A stretch of DNA of 58,124 nucleotides from Actinomycetes bacterium (GCA_025964575.1 JAOPYO010000361.1:1-58124), one strand, 5' to 3'; positions 44,495 to 52,996 are shown, counted from the stretch's first letter. Notes: generated by a model from the sequence alone, not told the origin. Program-made: numbers and translations.

Positions 44495-45753
44495 GGTGAC
44501 AGCACCGGCACGGCGACCGGGGAAGCTCTCCCGATGGACAGGGACATGCCTGCGGCGAACAGGCAGATGACCCCGGCGCCCCACCAGGCGAGGGTGTAGG
44601 TGCCGAGCGACGTACGGATCGCGCCGGCCACCCACGCCGCCATCGCCGCCCCGAGCTGGTGCGAGGCGAAGATCCAGCCGAAGACGATCGTGCCCTGGGC
44701 CGGCCCGAACACCTCCCTGGCCAGCGCCACGGTCGGTGGCACCGTCGCCACCCAGTCGAGCCCGTAGAAGATGATGAAGACGAGCATGCTCGGGTGGGGT
44801 GAAGCGGCGAACAGCATCGGCAGCGCCAGCAGGGACAGTCCCCTGAGCGCGTAGTACCAGCCGAGCAGCCGGCGGCTGTCCACCCGGTCGGTCAGCCAGC
44901 CCGACGCGATCGTGCCCACGACGTCGAAGAGCCCGACCAGGGCGAGCAGGCCGGCGGCGGTCGTCTCCGGCATCCCGTGGTCATGCGCGGCCGGGATGAA
45001 GTGGGTGCCGACCAGCCCGTTCGTGCTGGCCCCGCAGATGAAGAAACCGCCCGCCAGCAGCCAGAACTCCTTCCTGCCGGCCGCGCCGCGCAGCGCTCGC
45101 AGCGCCACCCTGGCCGCGTCCGCGTGCGGCGGCACCTGCGGCTCGGCCTCGGTCGCGCCGTACGGCAGCAGTCCGACGTCCGCGGGGCGTTCCCGCAGCA
45201 CCAGGACGACCAGCGGCACCACCGCGAGCGCGGCGGCCGACACCACGAGTGCCGCGCTGCGCCAGCCGTGCTGCGCGGCGAGCCATGCCACCAGCGGCAG
45301 GAACACCAGCTGGCCGGCGGCGCCGCCCGCCGTGAGCACCCCGATAACGAGGCCGCGGTGCTGGACGAACCAGCGGTTGACCACGGTGGCGGCGAAGACC
45401 ATCGCCATCGAGCCGGTGCCCAGTCCGACGAGCACGCCCCAGCAGAGCACCAGCTGCCAGCTGGCGGTCATGAAGACGGTCAGCCCGCTGCCCGCCGCGA
45501 CCAGGACGAGAGCCGACGCGGTGACCCTGCGGATGCCGAAGCGGTCCATCAGGGCGGCGGCGAACGGCGCCGTCAGCCCGAACAACACCAGGTTGACCGA
45601 GACGGCCAATGAGGTCGTCGCCCGTGACCAGCCGAACTCGTCCTGCAGCGGCACCATCAGCACGCCGGGGGTCGCGCGGAATCCCGCGGCTCCGACGAGG
45701 GCGACGAACGCCACCGCCGCGACGATCCAGGCGCGGTGCGGCCGACCGACCAT
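44467..45753 (-). CDS. MFS transporter
   Basis: The 428-residue protein has twelve hydrophobic helices. The MFS loop 2-3 motif is LMDRFGIRRV, and the second half begins after the hydrophilic loop PYGATEAEPQVPPHAD. Helix 1 (AWIVAAVAFVALVGAAGFRATPGVLMVPL) resembles oxalate/formate-type and monocarboxylate carriers. ATG 45753 follows AAGGAG 8 bases upstream; a longer frame to 45795 is unlikely. It is divergent from the GlxA-type regulator gene, which probably controls it. Confidence 0.9.
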   Translation of the reverse strand: MVGRPHRAWIVAAVAFVALVGAAGFRATPGVLMVPLQDEFGWSRATTSLAVSVNLVLFGLTAPFAAALMDRFGIRRVTASALVLVAAGSGLTVFMTASWQLVLCWGVLVGLGTGSMAMVFAATVVNRWFVQHRGLVIGVLTAGGAAGQLVFLPLVAWLAAQHGWRSAALVVSAAALAVVPLVVLVLRERPADVGLLPYGATEAEPQVPPHADAARVALRALRGAAGRKEFWLLAGGFFICGASTNGLVGTHFIPAAHDHGMPETTAAGLLALVGLFDVVGTIASGWLTDRVDSRRLLGWYYALRGLSLLALPMLFAASPHPSMLVFIIFYGLDWVATVPPTVALAREVFGPAQGTIVFGWIFASHQLGAAMAAWVAGAIRTSLGTYTLAWWGAGVICLFAAGMSLSIGRASPVAVPVLSPQAEVRAQP

Positions 45754-45807
45754 GAAGCACTCCTTCTTCGACGACCCGGCTACCTTGCCGGACAAGGCCG
45801 ATCATGC

Positions 45808-45831
45808 AACAGTGGCTGGAATGCCATTGTT
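45808..45831. promoter_or_regulatory. Inverted repeat in the MFS/GlxA divergent region
   Basis: AACAGTGGC (45808-45816) and GCCATTGTT (45823-45831) are inverted with 8 of 9 matches and a 6-base spacer. The site lies 55 bases before the MFS start and 15 before the regulator start, so one protein bound here could control both genes. Confidence 0.5.
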
Positions 45832-45846
45832 CCGGAGGATCTGGCC

Positions 45847-46821
45847 ATGCACCCTGAGGTTCACCGGGTGGCGGTCCTGGCCGTGCCGCCCGTCGTCGGT
45901 TTCGATCTCACCATCCCGGGTCTGGTGCTGGGCGCGGCCGAGCTGGACGGACATCGGCTGTACGACGTGAAGGTGCACGCGGCCGAGCCCGGCCCGGTCG
46001 CCACCACCGGCGATCTGACGCTGCTGGTCTCCCATGGCCTGGACGAGCTGGCGTCCGCCGACACCGTGATCGTGCCGGGCACCCATGCCCGGGAGAACAT
46101 CGACCCCCGGGTGCTGTCAGCATTGCGGGACGCCTCGGCACGTGGCGGGCGGATGGTGTCGATCTGCACGGGGGCGTTCGTGCTGGCGGCCGCGGGTCTG
46201 CTGGACGGGCATCGGGCCACGACCCACTGGAAGCACGCGGGACGGTTCGCCGAGCGCTACCCCGCCGTACGGCTCGATCCCCGGGTCCTCTACGTGGACG
46301 ACGGCCAGGTGCTGAGCTCGGCCGGGCTGGCCGCCGGCATCGACTTGTGCCTGCACCTCATCCGGCAGGACTTCGGGGCCGCCGTCGCCAACGAGGTGGC
46401 CCGCTACGTCGTGGTCTCCCCCGTACGGCCCGGCGGGCAGGCGCAGTTCATCGACACGCCCCTGCCGGACTTCAACGGCCAGTCACTCGAAGGCGCCCGG
46501 GCATGGGCGCTCGAGCGGCTCGACCGGCCGGTCACCCTTGACGAGCTGGCCGGGCAGGCCCGGGTCAGCGTCCGCACTCTCACCCGGCGGTTCCGCGCCG
46601 AGACCGGGCTCAGCCCGCTCCAGTGGCTGCTGCACCAGCGGATCGACCGGGCCCGGGAGCTGCTGGAGTCGACGTCGCTGTCGGTCGATGAGGTGGCCAG
46701 GTTCAGCGGCCTGGGCACCGCCGACTCACTCCGCGCCCACCTGCTGCGGCGGGTGGGTCTCACCCCCACCGCCTACCGCACCGCCTTCACCCGGCGTCCG
46801 CATCCCGATTTCCTGCCATGA
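45847..46821 (+). CDS. GlxA family transcriptional regulator (DJ-1/PfpI domain plus AraC helix-turn-helix)
   Basis: The 324-residue protein has an N-terminal DJ-1/PfpI-like domain (VAVLAVPPVVGFDLTIPG, MVSICTGAFVLAAAGLLDGHRATTHW, with the nucleophile-elbow Cys) and two C-terminal AraC helix-turn-helix motifs (TLDELAGQARVSVRTLTRRF and SVDEVARFSGLGTADSLRAHL). Such proteins act as activators or repressors of adjacent transport or catabolic genes. ATG 45847 follows GGAGG. Divergent from the MFS gene. Confidence 0.9.
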   Translation: MHPEVHRVAVLAVPPVVGFDLTIPGLVLGAAELDGHRLYDVKVHAAEPGPVATTGDLTLLVSHGLDELASADTVIVPGTHARENIDPRVLSALRDASARGGRMVSICTGAFVLAAAGLLDGHRATTHWKHAGRFAERYPAVRLDPRVLYVDDGQVLSSAGLAAGIDLCLHLIRQDFGAAVANEVARYVVVSPVRPGGQAQFIDTPLPDFNGQSLEGARAWALERLDRPVTLDELAGQARVSVRTLTRRFRAETGLSPLQWLLHQRIDRARELLESTSLSVDEVARFSGLGTADSLRAHLLRRVGLTPTAYRTAFTRRPHPDFLP

Positions 46822-46828
46822 CCTGGAG

Positions 46829-46867
46829 TCGCCGCCGGTGGAGGGGCCCCTCCCCCACCGGCGGCGA
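46829..46867. terminator. Hairpin between convergent GlxA-type and ngcG genes
   Basis: Perfect 13-base arms 46829-46841 and 46855-46867 around a 13-base GC-rich centre. It starts 7 bases after the regulator stop and ends 15 bases before the ngcG stop, so it can serve both strands. Confidence 0.75.
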
Positions 46868-46882
46868 GCACGGCCCCGTGCC

Positions 46883-47797
46883 CTACTTGACGGCACCGGC
46901 GGTCAGGCCGGACTGGATCTGCCGCTGGAAGATGATGTAAACGATGATCACAGGGATGATCGCTATGCTCAGCGCGGCGAACATGCCCGGCCAGTCGGCG
47001 TCGGCACCCGCGCTGGTGGAGATGTTGGTGACACCCTGCGTGATCACCTGCTTGTCCGGCGCACCGCTGAGGAGCACGATCGGCAGGAGGTACTGGTTCC
47101 ATTGGCCGATCACATTGAAGATCGCGATAGAGATCAGGCCGGGCTTGGCCATCGGCACCATGATGCGGAAGAAGGTCCGGGTGTGGCTGCAGCCGTCGAT
47201 CGCCGCGGCCTCGGCCACCGAGCTCGGCAGCGTTCGGAAGAACGCCGCCATGAAGAAGACCGTGAACGGCAGCGAGTACGCGATGTAGACCAGGATCAGG
47301 CCCTGGTAGCTGTTGAGCATCCCCAGGTTCTTGACCACGAAGAACAGCGGCACCAGCGCCAGGAAGACCGGGAAGGTCATGCCCGAGACGAACATCAGAT
47401 AAATGAAACGGTTGCCGCGGAACTCGAACCGGGCCAGCACGTAAGCGGCCATCGACCCCAGCAGCATGGTCCCGAAGGTGCTGACCGCCACGACGAAGAT
47501 GGTGTTGAGCATGTATCGGCCGATGTTGGCCTTGCTCCAGGCCCGGGTCCAGGACGCGGTGCCCCAGTGATGCGGCAGGGTCCAGGGGTCTCCGAAGATC
47601 TCGGTGTTGTTCTTGAACGCCGCCAGGAAGGTCCAGACGATCGGGACGATCACCAGTAGCGACCAGATCACCAGGGCGATGTGGGACAGACCCATCAGGG
47701 GGTTGGAGCGTTCGCCCTTCCTCCTCTTGCGCGCGCGCACCGTGGGGGCCTCGGCCCGTGACCTGGTCGCCGGAATCGTGTCTGTGTGACTTGCCAT
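46883..47797 (-). CDS. ngcG: Sugar ABC transporter permease, NgcG/MalG type
   Basis: A 304-residue permease with six helices. The EAA loop is AEAAAIDGCSHTRTFFRIMVP and the C terminus is IYIIFQRQIQSGLTAGAVK. A basic cytoplasmic leader (RSRAEAPTVRARKRRKGER) precedes helix 1. It starts 8 bases after the ngcF stop. With the NgcE-like binding protein upstream, uptake of N-acetylglucosamine or chitobiose is likely; the symbol rests on that context. Confidence 0.85.
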   Translation of the reverse strand: MASHTDTIPATRSRAEAPTVRARKRRKGERSNPLMGLSHIALVIWSLLVIVPIVWTFLAAFKNNTEIFGDPWTLPHHWGTASWTRAWSKANIGRYMLNTIFVVAVSTFGTMLLGSMAAYVLARFEFRGNRFIYLMFVSGMTFPVFLALVPLFFVVKNLGMLNSYQGLILVYIAYSLPFTVFFMAAFFRTLPSSVAEAAAIDGCSHTRTFFRIMVPMAKPGLISIAIFNVIGQWNQYLLPIVLLSGAPDKQVITQGVTNISTSAGADADWPGMFAALSIAIIPVIIVYIIFQRQIQSGLTAGAVK

Positions 47798-47805
47798 GTC
47801 TGGTC

Positions 47806-48714
47806 CTAGTACTCGATGCTGTCGCGCCGCGTGACGCGGAGGGTGAGAGCGGCGAAGGTGAGGGTCATGAAGAACAGGACCACTCCCATCGCGGACGCGT
47901 ACCCGTCCTTGGCGAAGGTGAAGGCGTTGCGCCAGGTCTCCAGGGGGAGCACGGTGGTGGCGTGGTCGGGGCCGCCTCGGTCCACCGACAGCACCTGCAC
48001 CATCGCGAATCCGTCGAACGCGGCGATGCCCAGATAGACCCAGCCGACCTGAAGGGTGTCGCGCAGCAGCGGCAGCGTGACCCGGAAGAACAGCGTGAGC
48101 CGGCCGGCCCCGTCCAGGGCCGCCGCCTCGAACAGTTCCTTGGGGATGGATGCCATGCCGGCCGAGAACAGCACCACGTAGAAGCCCACGGCCTGCCACA
48201 CCATCACGCCGATGATCGACCACAGCGCCAGCTTGGGCTCGGTGAGCCAGCCGACCGGGGCGATGCCGACCTTGTCGAGCAGGCCGTTGATCACGCCGCT
48301 CTTGTCCGGGCGGTAGATCGCCTGGAACAGCACGCCGACGATGGCCACCGCCAGCACCTGGGGCAGGAAGAAGATGACCTTGTAGAAGCCCGAGCCTCGG
48401 ACCCCCCTGAGCTGCCCGCCCTCCAGCTTGCCGCCGAGATTGAGCAGGAAGGAGAAGAACAGCGCGATGATGACCGTGGCCAGCGGCAGGACAAGCAGAA
48501 TCAGCAGGTGGTGCCGGACGGCCGCCCAGAAGATGTCGTCACTGAACAGGTTCTTGAAATTGTCCAGTCCGACGTACGAGGGCGTGGAGAACCCGTTCCA
48601 GTTGGTCAGCGAGATCTGGATCGTCTGGATGTACGGCCAGATCACGAAGATCAGGTAGAGGGTCACCGGTGCCGCCAGGAACCCGGTGATGAATCGGTAC
48701 TTGCCCTGCCGCAT
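47806..48714 (-). CDS. ngcF: Sugar ABC transporter permease, NgcF/MalF type
   Basis: A 302-residue permease with six helices; helix 1 is ITGFLAAPVTLYLIFVIWPYIQ and the EAA loop reads FEAAALDGAGRLTLFFRVTLP. ATG 48714 starts the homology, while the longer frame upstream is proline-rich and runs into the binding-protein gene. It lies 43 bases after the ngcE stop. Confidence 0.87.
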   Translation of the reverse strand: MRQGKYRFITGFLAAPVTLYLIFVIWPYIQTIQISLTNWNGFSTPSYVGLDNFKNLFSDDIFWAAVRHHLLILLVLPLATVIIALFFSFLLNLGGKLEGGQLRGVRGSGFYKVIFFLPQVLAVAIVGVLFQAIYRPDKSGVINGLLDKVGIAPVGWLTEPKLALWSIIGVMVWQAVGFYVVLFSAGMASIPKELFEAAALDGAGRLTLFFRVTLPLLRDTLQVGWVYLGIAAFDGFAMVQVLSVDRGGPDHATTVLPLETWRNAFTFAKDGYASAMGVVLFFMTLTFAALTLRVTRRDSIEY

Positions 48715-48757
48715 GGTCGCGTAACTCCGTCTCTCTATGCCCCGGAGGCAGATTCCG

Positions 48758-50203
48758 TCAGGAGCGGGTCTGCTTGGTGATGGAGGAGTCGTTCTTGGTC
48801 TTGTCGGCGGTCTTCTGCATGGCGGCGCAGAAGGCGTCGGCGGTGCCGCCACCGTAGATCAGTTTGTTGGTCTGGTTGCGCAGCTCCGTCTCCAGCTGCT
48901 TGTACCAGGACTCGAACTGACTGTAGGTGACGATGTTGCTTCCTGCGGCCTTCTGCGCGTCAACGACGCTCTGCGCACCCGAGGAGAGAGTGAGGCCCTC
49001 GAGGGCACCCTTGACGATCGTCATGGCACCGGCCTTCTTGTAGAAGCCCTGGGCGGCGGCCTTGCTCAGCATCTGCCGCAGATACTCCGTACCCCCTGCA
49101 GGGTTGGCGCCCTTGGCCGAGACGAAGAAGTTCTCGCCCGGAGCGACCCGGATCGCCTCCACGGGGAGCTTGTCGGCGGCGGTCACACTCGGGGTCGGGG
49201 TGAGGGCGTACTTGAAGCTCGCCGGGGTCGACTTCTTCTGCTCGTTCTCCAGCCAGTCGCCGGAGGGGTAGAAGGCGACCTTGTCCTGGTTCTGGCGGGT
49301 CTGCACCTCGGTGTGGATAAGGCCCAGGTAGGACTTGTCGGAGTACTTCTGGCCGATCTCGGCCCAGGCCGCGGCCGCCTGCTTGACGGCGTCCACGGTC
49401 CAGGCGCCGTCCTTGAGGTTGTCGATGTCCAGCAGGACCTGGTTGCCACCGATCTTGGCGGCGGAGATCAGGATCATCCAGTACATGTAGTACGACGCGT
49501 TCTTGCCCGCGTAGGCGAACGGGGTGATGCCGGCGGCCTTGATCTTGTCGCAGAGCGCCTTGAACTCGTCGAAGGTCTTCGGCGGGGTCCAGCCCTTCTG
49601 CTGGAACAGCTGGGCGTTGTACCAGAGGCCGAAGGTGGAGGCCGCATAGGGCATGATGTACGGCTTGCCCTGGATCAGGCCGTACTCGACACTGCCGGCG
49701 AGGACGGTGTCCTTGAGCTTCTTGGTCGGGTCATCCACCGACGGGGCCTCCCAGAAGTTGGTGAGGTCCTGCATCTGGCCGGCGGTCACCATGGCACCCT
49801 GGTCCATCAGGTCGGTGCCGGAGTTGTCGACCACGTCGGGGATGTCGCTGCCACCCTGGAAGCGGGGCTGCAGGGTCTTGCCGATGGCTACGACGCCCTC
49901 GTGCTTGATCTTTGCGCCCGGGAACGCCGTGACGTACTGCGGCTCGTGCACCTGGGTGGCGTAGTCGTCACTGAAGCCACCCTTGAAGATGACGACGTCC
50001 AGAGGAGCGCCGGCCTTGACACCGAACGGGTTCTTCGGGTCGGCGACGTTGGCCTTCGTGGTGCTCTTCTTGTCGGAGCCGCCGCTGGTGGCGCAGGCGT
50101 TCAGCATCGAGATACCGGGGCCTGCGATCAGAGCGGAGAGGCCGACACGCTGGAGCATCGTCCTGCGGTCGATGCCCTTGGCCGGCACGGGAGTCTGTGA
50201 CAT
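48758..50203 (-). CDS. ngcE: NgcE-like N-acetylglucosamine/chitobiose-binding lipoprotein
   Basis: The 481-residue binding protein has a twin-arginine-like leader (DRRTMLQRVGLSALIAG) and lipobox LNAC near residue 37, so it is probably a Tat lipoprotein. The mature part matches Streptomyces NgcE in several blocks: NPFGVKAGAPLDVVIFKGG, LQPRFQGGSDIPDVVDNSG, YAASTFGLWYNAQLFQQKGW, AKIGGNQVLLDIDNL and NPAGGTEYLRQML. NgcE captures N-acetylglucosamine and its dimer. The operon has no ATPase, as in Streptomyces, where MsiK supplies the energy. It lies 38 bases after the ROK stop. Confidence 0.85.
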   Translation of the reverse strand: MSQTPVPAKGIDRRTMLQRVGLSALIAGPGISMLNACATSGGSDKKSTTKANVADPKNPFGVKAGAPLDVVIFKGGFSDDYATQVHEPQYVTAFPGAKIKHEGVVAIGKTLQPRFQGGSDIPDVVDNSGTDLMDQGAMVTAGQMQDLTNFWEAPSVDDPTKKLKDTVLAGSVEYGLIQGKPYIMPYAASTFGLWYNAQLFQQKGWTPPKTFDEFKALCDKIKAAGITPFAYAGKNASYYMYWMILISAAKIGGNQVLLDIDNLKDGAWTVDAVKQAAAAWAEIGQKYSDKSYLGLIHTEVQTRQNQDKVAFYPSGDWLENEQKKSTPASFKYALTPTPSVTAADKLPVEAIRVAPGENFFVSAKGANPAGGTEYLRQMLSKAAAQGFYKKAGAMTIVKGALEGLTLSSGAQSVVDAQKAAGSNIVTYSQFESWYKQLETELRNQTNKLIYGGGTADAFCAAMQKTADKTKNDSSITKQTRS

Positions 50204-50241
50204 GGAGGTTCCTCTCGGGGATAGAGGTGGAGCGGTTGGTG

Positions 50242-51450
50242 TTAATGAGTGAGAGCTGAATCGAGCAGTTCGTTGCGGGTCGCGCTGAGAGCATGCTCGA
50301 GAGCACCGGCGAGGACTGGGTTGCCCTCGACGGCGGACATCCGAAGCCGGGGCTGCGGAATGGTCATGGCGTGGAGTTCGGTTTCGATCAGCCCCCGGAG
50401 CTCGTCGCCGCCGGCCAGGAGTACCTCGCCGGTCAGTACGACGACTTCGGGGTCGATGAGAGCGGTGATGGCCGCCAGCCCGGTGGCGACCCGTACGGCC
50501 ACCTCCTGCAGCGCGCTCGCCGCACGGGCCGCGGCGGCCGGATCACCACCGGTCCGGGCCCGCACCGCGGTGCTCATGGCCTGGCCCGTGGTGGTGCCGC
50601 GGAAGCCGTGGGAGCGCAGCACCGAGTGCAGCGCCCGGCCGCCGGCCAGGGCCTGGAGTCCGTGTATGGCGTAACGGCCGGCCTCCCGGGCAGTGGGGAC
50701 GCCGGGCATCGGCATATAGCCGACCTCGCCCGCGCCACCGGTGGCACCGCGGTGGAGCCGGCCGCCGAGCATCAACGCCACGCCGAGGCCCCGTCCGCCC
50801 CACAACAGCACGAAGTCCTGGTGGCCGCGAGCGGCACCGTGGACGTGCTCCGCCAACGCGACCAGATTGACGTCGTTCTCGACCTCGACCGTCACTCCGA
50901 GGCCGTTCTCGAGGGCTCCGATGACGTCGGGGATCTGCCAGCCGCGGATGTGCGCCGCATACCAGAGGCGCCGCGTACCGGGGTCGATGGCGCCCCGGAT
51001 CCCGATGGTCACCCGGCTGAGCTCGTCGGGGGAGATCCCGGCCGCCGCGCAGGCTCCGGCCACAGCGGCCCGGACCCGGGACACCGCGTCGGCACCGGCC
51101 CGGCCCGGCGTCGGAAGCAGGAACTCCCCCATCACGTCACCGGTGATCCCGGAGACCACGGCCTCGATCCGGGCGCCGGTGACGTCGAGGGCGCAGATGA
51201 GGGCCAGCCGGGGGTTGATCCGGTACGTCTCGGCGGTGCGGCCGGGCAGCCCCTCGCGGCGGCCGTCCAGGATGACCAGCCCGGCATCCTTGAGCCGGCC
51301 CAGCAGCTGCGAGGCGGTCGGCTTCGACAGACCCGTGAGACCCGACAGTTCCGGGCGGGTGATCGGGCCGTGCTGGAAGAGGGCCCGCAACGCGGCGCGG
51401 TCGTTGATGGCTCGCATCAGACTCGGGGTGCCCGGCTGTACGGCGGACAT
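50242..51450 (-). CDS. ROK family transcriptional repressor (operon 2)
   Basis: The 402-residue protein has a winged helix with ITRPELSGLTGLSKPTASQL and a ROK domain (VENDVNLVALAEHVHG, LIDPEVVVLTGEV). As in the paralogue at 30736, the zinc motif CxCGxxGCxE is absent. The two proteins agree through the recognition helix and in PGTPSLxRAINDRAAL and GRTAExYRINP. ATG 51450 follows GGGAGGAGGAG. It heads the ngcEFG operon. Confidence 0.9.
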   Translation of the reverse strand: MSAVQPGTPSLMRAINDRAALRALFQHGPITRPELSGLTGLSKPTASQLLGRLKDAGLVILDGRREGLPGRTAETYRINPRLALICALDVTGARIEAVVSGITGDVMGEFLLPTPGRAGADAVSRVRAAVAGACAAAGISPDELSRVTIGIRGAIDPGTRRLWYAAHIRGWQIPDVIGALENGLGVTVEVENDVNLVALAEHVHGAARGHQDFVLLWGGRGLGVALMLGGRLHRGATGGAGEVGYMPMPGVPTAREAGRYAIHGLQALAGGRALHSVLRSHGFRGTTTGQAMSTAVRARTGGDPAAAARAASALQEVAVRVATGLAAITALIDPEVVVLTGEVLLAGGDELRGLIETELHAMTIPQPRLRMSAVEGNPVLAGALEHALSATRNELLDSALTH

Positions 51451-51500
51451 GCTCCTCCTCCCGGTGGCTTTGCGATCTTGCCTGGTGCTGCGATCGACTA

Positions 51501-51517
51501 TTAAGAAACTGTCCTAA
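51501..51517 (-). promoter_or_regulatory. ROK operator of the ngcEFG operon
   Basis: TTAAGAAACTGTCCTAA, a 17-base near-palindrome centred 59 bases before the ROK start. It differs from the operator at 30677-30693 at three positions. No clear -35/-10 pair is visible, but the surrounding 50 bases are AT-rich. Confidence 0.65.
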
Positions 51518-51675
51518 TTAATGCCCGGAATCTAGAAACCAGACCCCCCGTCCGTCAAGCCCGCTTCAGTCCTTCGCAACCAACCCGTAACCGAGAATTA
51601 CGATCCGTATACGTGAAACTACGCTAGATCACTACACGTGGCGGCCTAGACCAGCTCCTTTGACCTGCGACAATA

Positions 51676-51850
51676 CAAAAGGTGCGCCCCCGCATCGACA
51701 TGCGGGACGCACCTGAGGACGGTCGGCGGGCCAACGGGGCTTCACCCTGGCCCGACGGGCCATGTCTCCATGCCCGTGGTGGACGAAAAGACTCCGGTCG
51801 GATCGATGCGGTGACACACCGTGTCCTGGCGAACGCCCCAGAAACCAAGA
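51676..51850 (-). ncRNA. Possible minus-strand non-coding RNA ending in an intrinsic terminator
   Basis: A hairpin (about 51680-51714, 15 pairs with one bulge) is followed on the minus strand by TTTTGTATTGT, a convincing rho-independent terminator. The nearest gene on that strand already ends at 51905 with its own hairpin. A separate transcript of about 150-175 bases between the two terminators is therefore possible. I could not match it to a known RNA family. Confidence 0.3.
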
Positions 51851-51860
51851 TCGAAGCGCC

Positions 51861-51889
51861 CGCCCCTCCCGCCGCGGGCGGGAGGGGCG
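51861..51889 (-). terminator. Terminator of the membrane-protein gene
   Basis: Perfect 13-base arms 51861-51873 and 51877-51889 with a 3-base loop, 16 bases after the stop at 51905. Confidence 0.75.
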
Positions 51890-51904
51890 GACCGGTCGGC
51901 AGGT

Positions 51905-52723
51905 CTAGGAGTCCCGGAACGATCGGCGGGTCAGCCGGCCGGTGACCGGCGAGCCCCCCAGCCGCGAGGAACCGACGAGGTTCTCCTCTTGATCGTCGTA
52001 GCCGGGCTGCTCGGGCACCATCGAGGGCCGTTGATCCGTGTCGCCACGCTCGTGGTGCTCGGCCTCCTGTGGAGCCTCCTCCACGTCGTGCGCACGGTCC
52101 CGAAGGCGCTCGGCCGCCTTGCGCAGTGCCCGCTCCCCGACCAGCCGACAGAGCTCCAGCCCGAAGCAGTCGAGCTTGTCCGCGTCGGTCAGGTCGTTGC
52201 GGGAGCTCAGATCGGCGGCGAACTCACCCAGCCGCTGCGCCTCGGCCAGCTCGAACCGTTGCAGAGCGTGACAGCACAGCTCGGCCAGCGCCGCGTGGTC
52301 TCGAGAGAAGTACAGCCCGGCGAGGTCGTTGTGCGAGAGCCGGCTCAGCGCCCGCTTACGCTCCAGCGCCCCATCCACGATCTTGAGCATTCCGTGCAGC
52401 AGCAGGATCGGTCCGAGGCTGATCCCCTTGTCCTGCGCCAGCATGAACGAGGTACGGAACAGTGCCGCCGCCCCGAGCCCCGCCGCCATCACCTGAACGA
52501 CGTACTCACTGATCAGCGGAGCCCCTTCCGGCAGTCCGAACTGCCAGCCCGCCGCCTCCACCACCACCAGCGCGATCACCGAGGCGGTGGCGTTGACGAA
52601 GACGTAGAGCAGCCCGGACGGCGACAGCACCGCGGCGGCCGGCTTGTCGCGGTAACGGGCCACCAGCTCCGCGCCACCGATCACGCCGCCCAGCAGCGCG
52701 GCGAAGAGAAGTTGGATGATCAT
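51905..52723 (-). CDS. Uncharacterised membrane protein with cytoplasmic helical domain
   Basis: The 272-residue protein begins with three or four hydrophobic helices (IIQLLFAALLGGVIGGAEL, VFVNATASVIALVVVEAAGW, VVQVMAAGLGAAALF, and a weaker one near 110). From residue 125 it is soluble, with charged helices (SRDHAALAELCCHALQRFELAEAQRLGEF) and an acidic, unstructured end. No known family. Its ATG directly follows the TAG of the small repeat protein with no gap, so the two are translated together and probably interact. Confidence 0.7.
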   Translation of the reverse strand: MIIQLLFAALLGGVIGGAELVARYRDKPAAAVLSPSGLLYVFVNATASVIALVVVEAAGWQFGLPEGAPLISEYVVQVMAAGLGAAALFRTSFMLAQDKGISLGPILLLHGMLKIVDGALERKRALSRLSHNDLAGLYFSRDHAALAELCCHALQRFELAEAQRLGEFAADLSSRNDLTDADKLDCFGLELCRLVGERALRKAAERLRDRAHDVEEAPQEAEHHERGDTDQRPSMVPEQPGYDDQEENLVGSSRLGGSPVTGRLTRRSFRDS

Positions 52724-52996
52724 CTATGCTCCCTGCACAGCGAAACGGTCCAGTAGAACCTCCTCGGACTGGGACAGCGCCTGCGCCGGAAAGGGCAGGC
52801 CGGACTGTGTCTGCGCCTTGCCACGGCGTTCCGTGGTGACACCGGCGCTTGCGGCGTCAAGGAACGCCAGCAACCACTCGGCGGGACCCACCGCGGCACC
52901 CGTCCGGGCACGGGGCGGCACGTCACGCGCCTGTAGAAAGACCAGCAACCATTCGGCGGGCCCGGAGGCCTCGCCACGTCGTACTCGCGAACCCAT
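52724..52996 (-). CDS. Small protein with internal GPAEWLLxFL repeat
   Basis: A 90-residue protein containing two copies of GPAEWLLxFL, at residues 12-21 and 37-46, with a 25-residue period. The repeat is also clear in the DNA, so it arose by a 75-base duplication. Each copy could form an amphipathic or membrane-binding helix with Trp at the centre. No signal peptide or known domain. AGAGGG lies 8 bases before ATG 52996. The TAG abuts the ATG of the membrane-protein gene. It might be an adaptor for that protein or a peptide precursor; neither is proven. Confidence 0.6.
   Translation of the reverse strand: MGSRVRRGEASGPAEWLLVFLQARDVPPRARTGAAVGPAEWLLAFLDAASAGVTTERRGKAQTQSGLPFPAQALSQSEEVLLDRFAVQGA

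Larger units (their letters stand above)
51518..51904. other. Non-coding stretch with two minus-strand terminators
   Basis: With the operator region, this gives about 450 bases without a recognisable gene. It holds a terminator at 51861-51889 for the membrane-protein gene and a second hairpin with a T-rich tail on the minus strand at 51676-51714. Short open frames here lack protein features. Confidence 0.5.

Noticed and set aside
47798..48223. Longer start for the NgcG permease
   Set aside because: The added residues are an out-of-frame reading of ngcF; the ATG at 47797 precedes the first membrane helix correctly.
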